Assembly (NCBI GenBank): GCA_012270885.1
Contig: JAAXHN010000043.1
Location: 1 to 56,771 of the forward strand
Length of the DNA stretch: 56,771 bases
Origin: Acidimicrobiia bacterium
GTDB lineage: Bacteria; Actinomycetota; Acidimicrobiia; Spongiisociales; ZC4RG35
Direction: 5' to 3'
Each line of letters opens with the position of its first letter. Positions within the stretch are counted from its first letter, which is position 1. Shown piece after piece: positions 18,433 through 26,738 of the stretch. Below the pieces are notes generated by a model. The model saw nothing but the letters and a program-made list of their open reading frames with translations, did no database searches and had not been told where the DNA came from. A program made the position numbers and the translations under genes.

Positions 18433-19192
18433 CGCGGCGTTTCCCCAGGTAGGCGGTGATCACATCGGGGTCACCCACTATCTCCTCCGGCGTCCCCTCG
18501 GCGATCTTGGCGCCGAAGTTGAGCACGGTGATCCGTGTGCAGATGTTGGTTATCAGGCGCATGTTGTGCTCCACCAGGAGGACCGTGACCCCCTGGCTGC
18601 GCAGCGTCCTGATCAGGTTCATCAAATAGGCCGCCTCCTCGGGGTTGAGGCCGGTGGCCGGTTCGTCCAGAAGCAGCATCCTGGGCTTGGCAGCCAGGGC
18701 GATGGCTATTTCCAGGTACCGGTGCTCTCCCGCCGAGAGGTCCCGGGCCACCGCTTCGATCCGCTCTTCGAGGCCCACAAAGGCCAGCAACTCCCGCACC
18801 CGGTCCTCGATCTCCGCGCTCTGCTTCCGAAATCTTTTGGATCTGGTCAGCGCCCCCACCAACGATGTGGGGTTGTTGAGATGGCTTCCGTGGAGTACGT
18901 TGTCCCGGACAGTTAGATTCTCGAACAGGGTGGTGATCTGGAAGGTGCGCACCAATCCCAGACGCGCCAGGTCGTGAGGTTGCTCGCCTGTCACCTCGGA
19001 ACCCCGGTACCTCACCATCCCCCGGGTTGGCTTGATGTAACCGGTTATCAGGTTCAGGGCGGTGGTCTTACCGGAACCGTTCGGTCCGATCAAACCCCGG
19101 ATCTCCCCCTCTTCGACAGACAGGTCCAACTCATCCACCGCCGACAGACCGCCGAACATCCTGGTCAGCCCGCTGGTCTCAAGTATCGGCAT
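18425..19192 (-). CDS. livG: Liv-type ABC transporter ATP-binding protein (LivG-like)
   Basis: The 255-residue companion ATPase. Walker A is GPNGSGKTTALNLI, the signature is LSAGEHRYLEIAIAL, Walker B is RMLLLDEPATGLNPEE, and the H-loop is LLVEHNMRLI. The FQITTLFENLTVRDNVL segment is the typical LivG Q-loop region. The longer insert between Walker A and the signature distinguishes LivG from LivF. It lies two bases after LivM and overlaps LivF. Confidence 0.95.
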   Translation of the reverse strand: MPILETSGLTRMFGGLSAVDELDLSVEEGEIRGLIGPNGSGKTTALNLITGYIKPTRGMVRYRGSEVTGEQPHDLARLGLVRTFQITTLFENLTVRDNVLHGSHLNNPTSLVGALTRSKRFRKQSAEIEDRVRELLAFVGLEERIEAVARDLSAGEHRYLEIAIALAAKPRMLLLDEPATGLNPEEAAYLMNLIRTLRSQGVTVLLVEHNMRLITNICTRITVLNFGAKIAEGTPEEIVGDPDVITAYLGKRRGA

Positions 19193-19194
19193 CC

Positions 19195-20217
19195 CTATCT
19201 CGCCTTCTCTGCTTCCAAAGCAAGATCATCACCCGCCGGGGCGCCGTCCGTGTCTTCATCGTTGCGTCCCCTAATGCGCCCCGCAACCTTCTGCAGGGCA
19301 GGAAAGACACCAATCGGCATGAACAGCACCACCAGCAGCAACACCACACCGAATATCACGAAGCGATATTCCTGCAGAGCCCGCAGCCACTCGCTCACCA
19401 GAACGAAGATCGCCGCACCCATTACCGGCCCCCACAGAGTCCCCGTCCCTCCCACCAGGACAACTATCAAGAAGATGAACATGTAGTCGAGACCCAACAG
19501 ATTCGGGTTTACGAACCGGAAGTGGTGGGCGTACAGGGCTCCGGAGAATCCCACCAGCGCGCAGGCGAAGGAGAATGCGAGAACATAGTATTTGGTGGCC
19601 GCAACACCGATGGACTTGGCGAGGTCCTCGTTTTCGTGAATGCTGCGCACACCTCTCCCGAAGCGGGAGGTTCGCAACCTCGACAAAAGGAACACAATGC
19701 CCAGCAGCAACAGCAGAGCGAAGTAGAAGTAGGCCAACTCCGACCGTATCTCCCAGCCGAACAGACTGGGCGGGGGAACCTGGCGCAGTCCTGACGGACC
19801 GCCGGTGACCGGCCTCCACCGCAGAGCCACCGTCCAGGCCAACACTCCGAAACCCAGGGTGACGATCGCCAGTTCAAGGTTGCGGGTGCGGCGCAGAGCG
19901 ATGTATCCGATCAGGAGACCCACCAGGCCGGCTGCCGCCGGCGCAGCCAGGAACCCTATCCAGGGAGATATCCCGAGATCGAGCGCCAGCTTGGCCGAGA
20001 CATAGGCGCCGAACCCCCAGAAGGCGGCGTGCCCGAAGGAGAACTGCCCCATCTCGCCCATGATGTAATCGAGACTGAGCCCGGCGATCGCATATATCAC
20101 AATCAGGACCAACAGCCCGCGGTTGTAGGTGTTGGTGAACAGGAACAGCGGCACCATCGCAACCGCCAGGAGCAACAAACCGCCCAGCCACCATCCCGGT
20201 GGGATTCTCAACCGCAC
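19195..20217 (-). CDS. livM: Liv-type ABC transporter permease (LivM-like)
   Basis: A 340-residue polytopic membrane protein. Characteristic LivM segments are AIAGLSLDYIMGEMGQFSFGHAAFWGFGAYVSA, ALRRTRNLELAIVTLGFG and GRGVRSIHENEDLAKSIGV, followed by FSGALYAHHFRFVNP. It forms the transmembrane channel with LivH. The predicted start is GTG at 20217, one base after the LivH stop; a few upstream residues are uncertain. The C-terminal tail (after about residue 310) is charged and likely cytoplasmic. Confidence 0.94.
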   Translation of the reverse strand: MRLRIPPGWWLGGLLLLAVAMVPLFLFTNTYNRGLLVLIVIYAIAGLSLDYIMGEMGQFSFGHAAFWGFGAYVSAKLALDLGISPWIGFLAAPAAAGLVGLLIGYIALRRTRNLELAIVTLGFGVLAWTVALRWRPVTGGPSGLRQVPPPSLFGWEIRSELAYFYFALLLLLGIVFLLSRLRTSRFGRGVRSIHENEDLAKSIGVAATKYYVLAFSFACALVGFSGALYAHHFRFVNPNLLGLDYMFIFLIVVLVGGTGTLWGPVMGAAIFVLVSEWLRALQEYRFVIFGVVLLLVVLFMPIGVFPALQKVAGRIRGRNDEDTDGAPAGDDLALEAEKAR

Positions 20218-20218
20218 G

Positions 20219-21082
20219 TCACTTCCTCCCGAACAGGCCCTGGGGGCGCAACAGCAGGACGACGATCATCACCACATACAGGTATCCCTGGCGGTAATAG
20301 GTGGAGACGAACTGGCCGAACAGGGCCTCGGTTATGCCCATGAACAACCCCACCGCCACGGCTCCCGCCACATTCCCCATCCCGGCCACGATCACCACCG
20401 CGAAACCGGTGATGAGCAGAGGTTGTCCCAGGTTGGGAGATGCAGACGAAACCAGGACAATCAACACTCCGGCCAGAGCCGCCAATCCGGATGCGACTAT
20501 CAGGGTGGTGTCATAGACGGCGGTGGTATTGATCCCTATCAGACGGGCGCCCAGCAGGTTCTGACCCGTGGCCCGGGTCTTCTTGCCAAGCTTGGTGAAG
20601 GTGAGCATGAGATACAGCCCCAGGACCGCCGCAAAGCACACCCCTACCAGCAGGAGGCTGGCAGTGGTTACGTACACCCCTCCCACCTGGACAATCTCAT
20701 TGAAGGGCTTCTCCACTCCCTTGGGCCCCGACCCCCACACCACAAGACTGCCATTCAGCAACATGAAACTCAGCGCCACGGTCGAGAGGATCACCACCAA
20801 CTCAGAGTGTCCCAGGAACGGGCGTACCGTGACCCGATTGACCAGAAAGCCGGCCAGAGCCATCACCACCACCACCAGCGCGGCGCCCGCGAAATAGCCC
20901 AATCCCACCAGATCGGTGACCGTGAACAACAGCATGGCGCCCAACATGGTCAACTCACCATGCGCCATGTTGATCACCCTCATGACTCCGAACACCAGGC
21001 TCAACCCGGCAGCGAATATCACGTAGATAGAGCCGTTGAGAAGACCGTTCCAGAGTTGCTGGCCGATCACGTCCCAACTCAT
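20219..21082 (-). CDS. livH: Liv-type ABC transporter permease (LivH-like)
   Basis: A 287-residue LivH-type permease. Hallmarks are SLVFGVMRVINMAHGELTMLGA near the N-terminus, GINTTAVYDTTLIVASGLAALAGVL, and GFAVVIVAGMGNVAGAVAVGLFMG near the C-terminus. About eight hydrophobic segments are visible. It forms a heterodimer with LivM. It begins the LivHMGF block, 55 bases after the IclR gene. Confidence 0.94.
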   Translation of the reverse strand: MSWDVIGQQLWNGLLNGSIYVIFAAGLSLVFGVMRVINMAHGELTMLGAMLLFTVTDLVGLGYFAGAALVVVVMALAGFLVNRVTVRPFLGHSELVVILSTVALSFMLLNGSLVVWGSGPKGVEKPFNEIVQVGGVYVTTASLLLVGVCFAAVLGLYLMLTFTKLGKKTRATGQNLLGARLIGINTTAVYDTTLIVASGLAALAGVLIVLVSSASPNLGQPLLITGFAVVIVAGMGNVAGAVAVGLFMGITEALFGQFVSTYYRQGYLYVVMIVVLLLRPQGLFGRK

Positions 21083-21137
21083 GCACCGGACCTCACTTGA
21101 CTGCCGACCAGCCCGGGTTGAGATAACCGATTCATGG

Positions 21138-21938
21138 CTAGCCGTAGATCGGGACCCGGTTGTCGAAGCGTATCGCCGATATTTCCCCGCTGATCTTCTC
21201 TGTGAAGGACCTGAGTATCGGGCCGTAAGTGTTCTCCAGTGTTTCGATGTCGGCCCGCGTTGCCAGGGTGGCCACCCCCACGGCTCCGATCACATCGGTC
21301 CCGTGAAAGACCGGAGCGGATACAGATCTCAACCCCTCCGTCAGTTCCTGGTCGTTTAATGCGATCCCTTTGATCCGCGCCTCCTCCAGTTGCTCCCGGT
21401 AGTTATCGGCCCCGGTAACCGTGGTGATCGTCCTTGGCTCGAAGTCCATCTGGTCGAGGACCGCCTCCACGTCGTCGGGCGGCATGGCCGAGAGAATGGC
21501 CTTACCCAAAGAACTCAGATGGGCGGGGAGCCGGCTGCCCACTTGGAGGTTGATGGTGATGATGTCGTCGCGGTGACGTCTAGCCATATAGATGACCTCG
21601 GCGCCCTCCAGGACGCCGTAGTTGACGGCAGTCGCCTCCGGGAGCGCCACGCTGATCTCATCCAGGTAGGGACGGATGTGCTCCACGAACTCCCGAGATT
21701 CAACTGCCGCCACCCCCAGATTCAGGACCTTCTTGGAAGGCCGGTAGAGACGCTCGGTCCTCCTTATGTATCCCAGGTCTTCCAGGACGCCGGTGAGTCG
21801 ATAGACGCTGGCTCGGCTGATCTGGGTGCGGCGCGCGATGTCGGCCACCGAGAGCGCCGGAGCCTTCTCGTCGAAGGCAGCCAGTATCTGCAGACCCTTC
21901 GAGAGAGACCCTGGCGGATGGCTGGGAACGGCAGTCAT
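21138..21938 (-). CDS. IclR-family transcriptional regulator
   Basis: A 266-residue regulator with an N-terminal winged helix (about 10-70: SLSKGLQILAAF, LSVADIARRTQISRASVYRLTGVLEDLGYI) and a C-terminal IclR effector domain (about 85-255) with SSLGKAILSAMP. IclR proteins bind small metabolites, often aromatic or glyoxylate-type acids, and act as repressors or activators. Being inside the operon it probably controls it, most likely from the region upstream of the binding-protein gene. The proposed DNA target is not identified with certainty. The start is ATG at 21938, 15 bases after the EthD gene. Confidence 0.94.
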   Translation of the reverse strand: MTAVPSHPPGSLSKGLQILAAFDEKAPALSVADIARRTQISRASVYRLTGVLEDLGYIRRTERLYRPSKKVLNLGVAAVESREFVEHIRPYLDEISVALPEATAVNYGVLEGAEVIYMARRHRDDIITINLQVGSRLPAHLSSLGKAILSAMPPDDVEAVLDQMDFEPRTITTVTGADNYREQLEEARIKGIALNDQELTEGLRSVSAPVFHGTDVIGAVGVATLATRADIETLENTYGPILRSFTEKISGEISAIRFDNRVPIYG

Positions 21939-21953
21939 CTGGGACCGCCGGGT

Positions 21954-22283
21954 CTATTCAACACCGAACTCGTCCTCCTCGACGATCACGAACACCGAGT
22001 CCTGGGTCTTGGTGCCCATGAAATTCTTCTCGTCGGCCAGAAGCGTGGCGTACTCGGGTGAGTCGGCCGTGGCCAGGAAGTCCTCCACGCTGTCATACCA
22101 CACCTCGGCCACCCCGTCGCAGGGCGCGACCCGCCCGGGAACCTCCAGAGGTCGACATTGAACGTACCGGCGGACCTTGGGCATGGCCAGCACCAGAGGT
22201 GCATGCACGTTCTTCCAATGTTCATGAAATTGCTGGCTGGTCATGTCGGATCTTCTGTTCAGCAGGGTCACCGTCTTGATCAT
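21954..22283 (-). CDS. EthD-domain protein (dimeric alpha/beta barrel)
   Basis: A 109-residue protein with the EthD-like ferredoxin-fold pattern: KTVTLLNRRSDM, HEHWKNVHAPL, VRRYVQC and DGVAEVWYDSVEDF. EthD proteins are small accessory or cyclase-like proteins near catabolic genes, often of unclear catalytic role. The ribosome site AGGAGG precedes the ATG. It lies between RidA and IclR in the same transcript. A decarboxylase, dehalogenase or enamine-handling function is possible, but none can be asserted. Confidence 0.85.
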   Translation of the reverse strand: MIKTVTLLNRRSDMTSQQFHEHWKNVHAPLVLAMPKVRRYVQCRPLEVPGRVAPCDGVAEVWYDSVEDFLATADSPEYATLLADEKNFMGTKTQDSVFVIVEEDEFGVE

Positions 22284-22341
22284 CTTCCACTCCTCCTACG
22301 GGCGCGGCGATCAACGGGCGGATGTTGTGGGAAGCAGGTCA

Positions 22342-22740
22342 TCAGTCGTCGTCCACCACCGCCACTGCCTCTATGTCGATCAGGGCGTGGTGAATCAACT
22401 CCGCCACCACCACCGACACCCGGGCAGGCTGTCGGTCGGGGAAGTACCGCGCATAAATCGGCTCGTACCGGTGGTAATGGTCGTGATCGACCAGGTACAC
22501 CCGGGTCAGTACCACATCGCTCATCTTGGCGCCGGCGCGCTCCAGGGCCACCTTGAGGTTCTCGAGAGCCAGTTCCGCCTGCTCCTCCAAGGTCTTCCCA
22601 AGTACTCCGGTGGTCTTGTCCCAGCCCAACTGCCCGGTCACCCAGAGAGTGTTGCCCGCCCGCACCACGTCATTCCACCGACTCTTCGACCCGATGGCCC
22701 GGAAGAGTTCCTCCTCAACCGGTACGAATACTCTCTCCAC
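22342..22740 (-). CDS. RidA-family protein (reactive imine/enamine deaminase)
   Basis: A 132-residue YjgF/YER057c/UK114-family protein. RidA enzymes hydrolyse reactive 2-aminoacrylate-type enamines/imines released by PLP enzymes. The conserved Arg is in PARVSVVVAEL and the conserved Glu in IDIEAVAVV near the C-terminus; VWTGQ-like VRAGNTLWVTGQLG is typical. It starts with GTG behind a strong AAAGGAGG site. With two class III aminotransferases in the operon, detoxifying an imine intermediate or performing a pathway deamination is a sensible inference. A hairpin lies between it and the binding-protein gene. Confidence 0.9.
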   Translation of the reverse strand: MERVFVPVEEELFRAIGSKSRWNDVVRAGNTLWVTGQLGWDKTTGVLGKTLEEQAELALENLKVALERAGAKMSDVVLTRVYLVDHDHYHRYEPIYARYFPDRQPARVSVVVAELIHHALIDIEAVAVVDDD

Positions 22741-22771
22741 TCGCTTGGGCGCCTCCTTTCTCGGTCAATAG

Positions 22772-22816
22772 GATGTATCGGCCTGGCCCCGGGTGAGGGG
22801 CGCAGACCGATACATC
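22772..22816 (-). terminator. Strong hairpin between binding-protein gene and ridA
   Basis: GATGTATCGG and CCGATACATC are perfect 10-base arms, continued after one mismatch by CTG/CAG, with an inner CCCC/GGGG pairing. No T-tract follows on the minus strand. I read it as an attenuating or mRNA-stabilising stem that lets the binding protein be made in excess over the downstream genes, rather than a full terminator. Confidence 0.6.
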
Positions 22817-22839
22817 AAGTAGTTATGGGAGAGTTGCGT

Positions 22840-24090
22840 CTACCCGGCCAACGGAACGGCGTCCACGGGATGCAGTTCACCACCGGTTGACTGGATGATG
22901 ATCCAGTCGTCAACCAGTCGGAGTCCCTTCTCGTTGAAGCGCAAGGGCTTGCCGCGAGGAGTGACGAACCCATGCTCGTCATTCATCAGGGGAGCAACGG
23001 CCGAATGGTCGGTCGTTCCTGCCGCCTCGATCGCCGCGATCAACTGCAGGGCCGCGGTGTAGCCCAGTTCGGACCACCAGTCGGGTGCATGGCCGAACTC
23101 GGCTTCATATGCCTCGGAGAAGGCTGCCGCTTCGGGGATCGACTCGTCCAGAATCCACCCGGTGGAACTGTAAATGCCTTCGGAGAGATCACCCAGGGCT
23201 TCCACTTCCGGCGGCGTGTACACAACCTCGTTGACCATGATGTCACCCTCATAGCCGATCTCACGGGCGGCCTGGACGGCGTTCACGACCACGTCCTTAC
23301 CCCACAGACCGAGATACAGCAGGTCCGGATCGTTACCGACGCCCTTGGTCACTTCGACCCGGGCTTCGGCGGTCCCGTAGGGGAAGTACACCATGCCGGT
23401 GTACTCGAAGTCCGCCCCGGCCTCTTCGTCGAAGATACGGGTGAACTCATCATGGGTGAGACGCACCCAGTCGGAGTCGACGCCCACACCCTGGACCCGC
23501 TTGTAACCCTGGGAGATCATCCAGCGGGCCAGCACCGACAACGCGTTGCTGTCGGATTGGCTCTGCTTGACAGGAGCGCGGATGTGCACCACACCCTCGT
23601 ATCCCTCTTCGGTTATCAACTCTGACCCGCATGCGGTCACAACCAATGGCATGCTGACCTCGGCCGTGACGTCCTTCATCGCCACGCAGGTGGTGGCGTC
23701 GTTGCCGCCGGCCACTCCGGCCACGCCGTCGGCGATCGCCTTTCTCGCCGATGCCACCGACTCGTCGGCCGAGTAGCCCTCGTCGTAGTGGATTACTTCG
23801 ATCTGGCTTCCCAGTAGTCCTCCGGCCGCGTTCTTTTGCATCACGGCCAACTCGAACCCGTTACGCATGATGTCGCCCAGGCCGCTTGCCACCCCGGAGT
23901 TGAACCAGATGGTGCCCAGCTTGATGGGCTCCGCCGGTTCGGGAGCGGCGGTGGTGGTTGGGGCCGCAGTGGTGGTGGGAGCTGCCGTGGTCTCGGCCGC
24001 TTCTTCTTCTCCGTCACCACAGGCGGTGGCGACGAGAGCCAGGACGGACAGCACTACCAATACTCGTACCCAAGATCTACGTTTACTCAT
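22840..24090 (-). CDS. Liv-type ABC transporter substrate-binding lipoprotein
   Basis: The binding protein of the importer, 416 residues from ATG 24090 (MSKRRSWVRVLVV). That start has an AAGGAGAAGG ribosome site and puts the lipobox (VATAC) at a normal signal-peptide distance; the track start at 24138 adds 16 unneeded residues. An Ala/Thr/Pro linker (residues about 30-55) is followed by a type I periplasmic-binding fold (PF13458-like): IKLGTIWFNSG, GGLLGSQIEVIHYDEGYSADESVASARK, GYTAALQLIAAIEAAG. It captures the substrate outside the membrane for LivHMGF. First gene of the 24-kb operon, followed by a hairpin. Ligand unknown. Confidence 0.93.
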   Translation of the reverse strand: MSKRRSWVRVLVVLSVLALVATACGDGEEEAAETTAAPTTTAAPTTTAAPEPAEPIKLGTIWFNSGVASGLGDIMRNGFELAVMQKNAAGGLLGSQIEVIHYDEGYSADESVASARKAIADGVAGVAGGNDATTCVAMKDVTAEVSMPLVVTACGSELITEEGYEGVVHIRAPVKQSQSDSNALSVLARWMISQGYKRVQGVGVDSDWVRLTHDEFTRIFDEEAGADFEYTGMVYFPYGTAEARVEVTKGVGNDPDLLYLGLWGKDVVVNAVQAAREIGYEGDIMVNEVVYTPPEVEALGDLSEGIYSSTGWILDESIPEAAAFSEAYEAEFGHAPDWWSELGYTAALQLIAAIEAAGTTDHSAVAPLMNDEHGFVTPRGKPLRFNEKGLRLVDDWIIIQSTGGELHPVDAVPLAG

Positions 24091-24419
24091 ATACCTGCCT
24101 TCTCCTTCCGGACCCATGCCACCAAAGGGGATGGACATAGGGTCACGCTGCTCTTCTCGTTCTCAGTCAATCTCGAAGGAAATGCCCCACCTGACGCTTC
24201 CAGGCGGGACACTCTCATCGAAATGCCCGTTTACCGGAATCTCTATCCGATATACGGACGCTAGTAACCGCGGACGGTCCGCGTCCAGAAATCGGAGAGT
24301 TAATTTTCGGGAACCTATCCGAACGGGTTCAACTCACGTGATGCCCACGGTCGGCCGCTCGCTCCGAGGGAGACCCGATCGGCCGTGAAGCCCTCATCCG
24401 GGCAGCCGGGGCGTGGGAC
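24091..24419 (-). promoter_or_regulatory. Upstream region of the catabolic/Liv operon, with interrupted palindrome
   Basis: This 329-base stretch has no convincing gene and should hold the main promoter of the minus-strand operon. The clearest element is CGCGGACgGTCCGCG at 24269-24283, a 7-base-arm palindrome around one central base. An overlapping alternative pairing GGACGC (24256-24261) / GCGTCC (24281-24286) also exists. It is a candidate site for the IclR regulator. No clear -35/-10 pair could be assigned. Confidence 0.45.
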
Positions 24420-24839
24420 TCAGCGAACCTGGTCCAGGTTTTGGAGGCGCAACCGACCCTGAGCAACCATCTTCCCATCCGAGGCCCGGGTTATCGTGAC
24501 CTGCCAGATCTGTTGACTCCGCCCCTGGTGGACTGGCACGGCTTCCCCATCCAGGCGCCCCAGACGATGGGAACGGCAGAAATCAGTGGCGTTGTGGACG
24601 CCGACCGCCGCCAGCATGCCCTGCTCCTGGGCCCACATGAAGGCGCCCACCGAGGCCAATGTCTCCACCATGGTGGTGTGCAGTCCGGCGTTCACCATAC
24701 CGAACGGTTGATGGTGCTCTTCCCCCACTTCAACATGCCCGCGCACCCTCGATGAGGACGACGCGTCGAGAACGATGCCCACCATCTCGGCGAACCCACC
24801 GCCCACCCCCAATGCCACAGGATCTATCACGACCCCCAA
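24420..24839 (-). CDS. Hotdog-fold thioesterase (PaaI/YbdB-like)
   Basis: About 139 residues, small hotdog fold. The central helix segment HHQPFGMVNAGLHTTMVETLASVGA aligns with the H-x-Q-P-x-G...HGG...E motif of YbdB/PaaI thioesterases, which hydrolyse acyl-CoA or acyl-carrier thioesters. The catalytic Glu is kept (E59), but the usual His-Gly is Asn-Ala (N50-A51). The C-terminal KMVAQGRLRLQNL strand is typical. The track start is TTG; a GTG three codons in has a G-rich site, so the exact start is unsure. It lies 16 bases after the aminotransferase on the same strand. Confidence 0.82.
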   Translation of the reverse strand: MGVVIDPVALGVGGGFAEMVGIVLDASSSSRVRGHVEVGEEHHQPFGMVNAGLHTTMVETLASVGAFMWAQEQGMLAAVGVHNATDFCRSHRLGRLDGEAVPVHQGRSQQIWQVTITRASDGKMVAQGRLRLQNLDQVR

Positions 24840-24855
24840 CTTTACCGGCGATCTC

Positions 24856-26001
24856 CTATCTACCAGTCGCCCATTCCTTCAAGCGCCGGACTGCTTCAGC
24901 GATGTCTGCGGTGGACTCCGAGTAGGAGAAGCGAACCCAACGATCTCCGTGCTGCGGGTCAAAATCTATTCCCGGAGTGGCCGCCACGCCTATCTCCTCC
25001 AGCCACCGACCGCACAGGGTTGGAGAGTCCATGCCCAGATGGGAGACATCGGCGTAGACATAGAACGCCCCATCCGGTGGAGCGATCCGCGTAATGCCGG
25101 CCTCAGCCAACCCTGCCACCAAAACCCCACGGCGTTCGGCGTACGCGGCAACGTTGGCATCCAATTCCTCGGTACAGTCGAACGCCTCCAAAGCGCCTAG
25201 CTGTGAGATCGTGGGCGGGGCGATGAACAGGTTCTGAGCCAATCGCTCCAGCGGGCGGAACATCTCGGGCGGTACCACCAGCCACCCCAGCCGCCAGCCA
25301 GTCATCGAAAAGTATTTGGAGAAGCTCTGAACCACCACCGCCGAATCGCTGAAATGCAGTGCGCTCGCTGCCCGTTCCCCATACTCGATCCCGTGATAGA
25401 TCTCATCGGAGATCAGGACAGCCCCTGAATTCGAGCAGAATTCCGCAACTGCCCTCATCTCGGCGGCTGTCAGCGTGACGCCGGTGGGATTGGAGGGACT
25501 CGCCACCACCAGTCCGTCCAGCGGACCGGCCCTCTCCAGACGCTCCACCGAAGGAACGAAACGGGTTTCGGCATCCACTGTGACTTCCACCAGGTCCAAC
25601 CCCAGGGCGGTGAGAACATTGCGGTAGGCCGAGTAGCCGGGAACGGTCATGGCTACCCGGTCACCGGGATCGAACAAAGCCAAGCAGACCAGCACAAAGC
25701 CGGCGGAGGCCCCGATAGTCATCACCACCCGATCGGGCGAAACATCCAGTCCGTATCGCTCACCGTAGAACCGCCCGATCCTCTCTCGGAGGGCCACCAG
25801 CCCGGTAGCAGCCGTGTAACCGAGGCGGTCGGTCGTCAATCCCCTCCGGGCCGCCTCCAGCACCCGGGAGGCAGCGGGCGTCATAGGCTGACCCACCTCC
25901 AAATGGAGAACATCGCCGCCCGACACCTCCCTTGAAGCGGCGGCCTTCATCACCTCCATCACATAGAAGGGAGGCACCTGAGAGCGGAGAGACTCCTTCA
26001 C
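24856..26001 (-). CDS. Class I/II PLP aminotransferase
   Basis: A fold type I aminotransferase of about 381 residues. The PLP lysine is in [18 protein letters not shown], the conserved [14 protein letters not shown] carries the Asn-Pro-Thr-Gly, and [12 protein letters not shown] has the Asp/Tyr pair; the Arg near the C-terminus in WVRFSYS binds substrate carboxylate. The track ORF runs back to 26286 inside msrA, but I choose GTG 26001 (VKESLRSQV): it lies 13 bases after the msrA stop and has a GGAG site at correct spacing. Likely substrates are alanine, aspartate or aromatic amino acids; this cannot be narrowed by eye. Confidence 0.88.
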   Translation of the reverse strand: MKESLRSQVPPFYVMEVMKAAASREVSGGDVLHLEVGQPMTPAASRVLEAARRGLTTDRLGYTAATGLVALRERIGRFYGERYGLDVSPDRVVMTIGASAGFVLVCLALFDPGDRVAMTVPGYSAYRNVLTALGLDLVEVTVDAETRFVPSVERLERAGPLDGLVVASPSNPTGVTLTAAEMRAVAEFCSNSGAVLISDEIYHGIEYGERAASALHFSDSAVVVQSFSKYFSMTGWRLGWLVVPPEMFRPLERLAQNLFIAPPTISQLGALEAFDCTEELDANVAAYAERRGVLVAGLAEAGITRIAPPDGAFYVYADVSHLGMDSPTLCGRWLEEIGVAATPGIDFDPQHGDRWVRFSYSESTADIAEAVRRLKEWATGR

Positions 26002-26014
26002 CGCTTCTCCGGCT

Positions 26015-26677
26015 CTATCCGGCCGCGGGCCGAGTTTCCGCAGGAGTGCAGTAGGAGACGCCGGTTCCGCCCAGTCCGCAGTAGCCCCAGGGGTTTTTGG
26101 CCAGATACTGCTGGTGGTAATCCTCCGCGTAGTAGAAGGGCTTGTCCACCCCGATCTCGGTGGTGATCCGGTCGTAACCGTTCTTATACAACTGCCTCTG
26201 ATAAGCCTCCAGGCTTGCCCAGACCACCGGCAAATTCTCCTCGCCGCGGACATACACCGCCGAGCGGTATTGGGTGCCGAAATCATTACCCTGCCTCATC
26301 CCCTGGGTGGGATCATGTCCCTCCCAAAAAACCTGCATCAGTCGATCGAGGCTGATTTCCCCAGGCCTGAATACAACCTGCACCACTTCGGTGTGTCCGG
26401 TCATACCCGAACAGACCTCCTCATAGGTCGGGTTGGGAGTCAGTCCTCCCGCGTATCCAGCCGCTGTGGAATACACCCCTTGGGTCTGCCATAACATTCG
26501 CTCCGCCCCCCAAAAGCACCCCATACCGAACCAGATGATTTCGGTGTCCTCGGGAAATGGAAGAACGATCCGCGCTCGGGAAACTTCATGCAATTCCGGT
26601 ACTGAGAGCGGACTCTGCCGACCGGGTAAAACCTGACTATCATCAGGAAAAGTGCTGGGCTTTTTGCGCCATGACAT
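26015..26677 (-). CDS. msrA: Peptide methionine-(S)-sulfoxide reductase MsrA
   Basis: MsrA repairs oxidised methionine. The catalytic motif [10 protein letters not shown] is present, with [24 protein letters not shown] and the C-terminal [24 protein letters not shown] carrying candidate resolving cysteines. About 220 residues, the long E. coli-like form with an N-terminal extension ([10 protein letters not shown]). ATG 26677 is preferred over the TTG at 26695. It appears to lead a short unit with the aminotransferase and thioesterase. Confidence 0.96.
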   Translation of the reverse strand: MSWRKKPSTFPDDSQVLPGRQSPLSVPELHEVSRARIVLPFPEDTEIIWFGMGCFWGAERMLWQTQGVYSTAAGYAGGLTPNPTYEEVCSGMTGHTEVVQVVFRPGEISLDRLMQVFWEGHDPTQGMRQGNDFGTQYRSAVYVRGEENLPVVWASLEAYQRQLYKNGYDRITTEIGVDKPFYYAEDYHQQYLAKNPWGYCGLGGTGVSYCTPAETRPAAG

Positions 26678-26738
26678 GTGCCCTGAGGCTACCAAACACC
26701 CGCGCTCAGTACAACTGCTATCTATGTCGGAGAGGCAA

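Noticed and set aside
20129-21100. 323-residue His/Gln-rich plus-strand ORF
   Set aside because: Antisense to livH; the His/Gln richness comes from reading hydrophobic membrane codons backwards.
23930-24000. DNA repeats GTGGTGG-type in the binding-protein genes (also near 52620-52700)
   Set aside because: They encode Ala/Thr/Pro linkers after lipoprotein signal peptides, ordinary low-complexity spacers.
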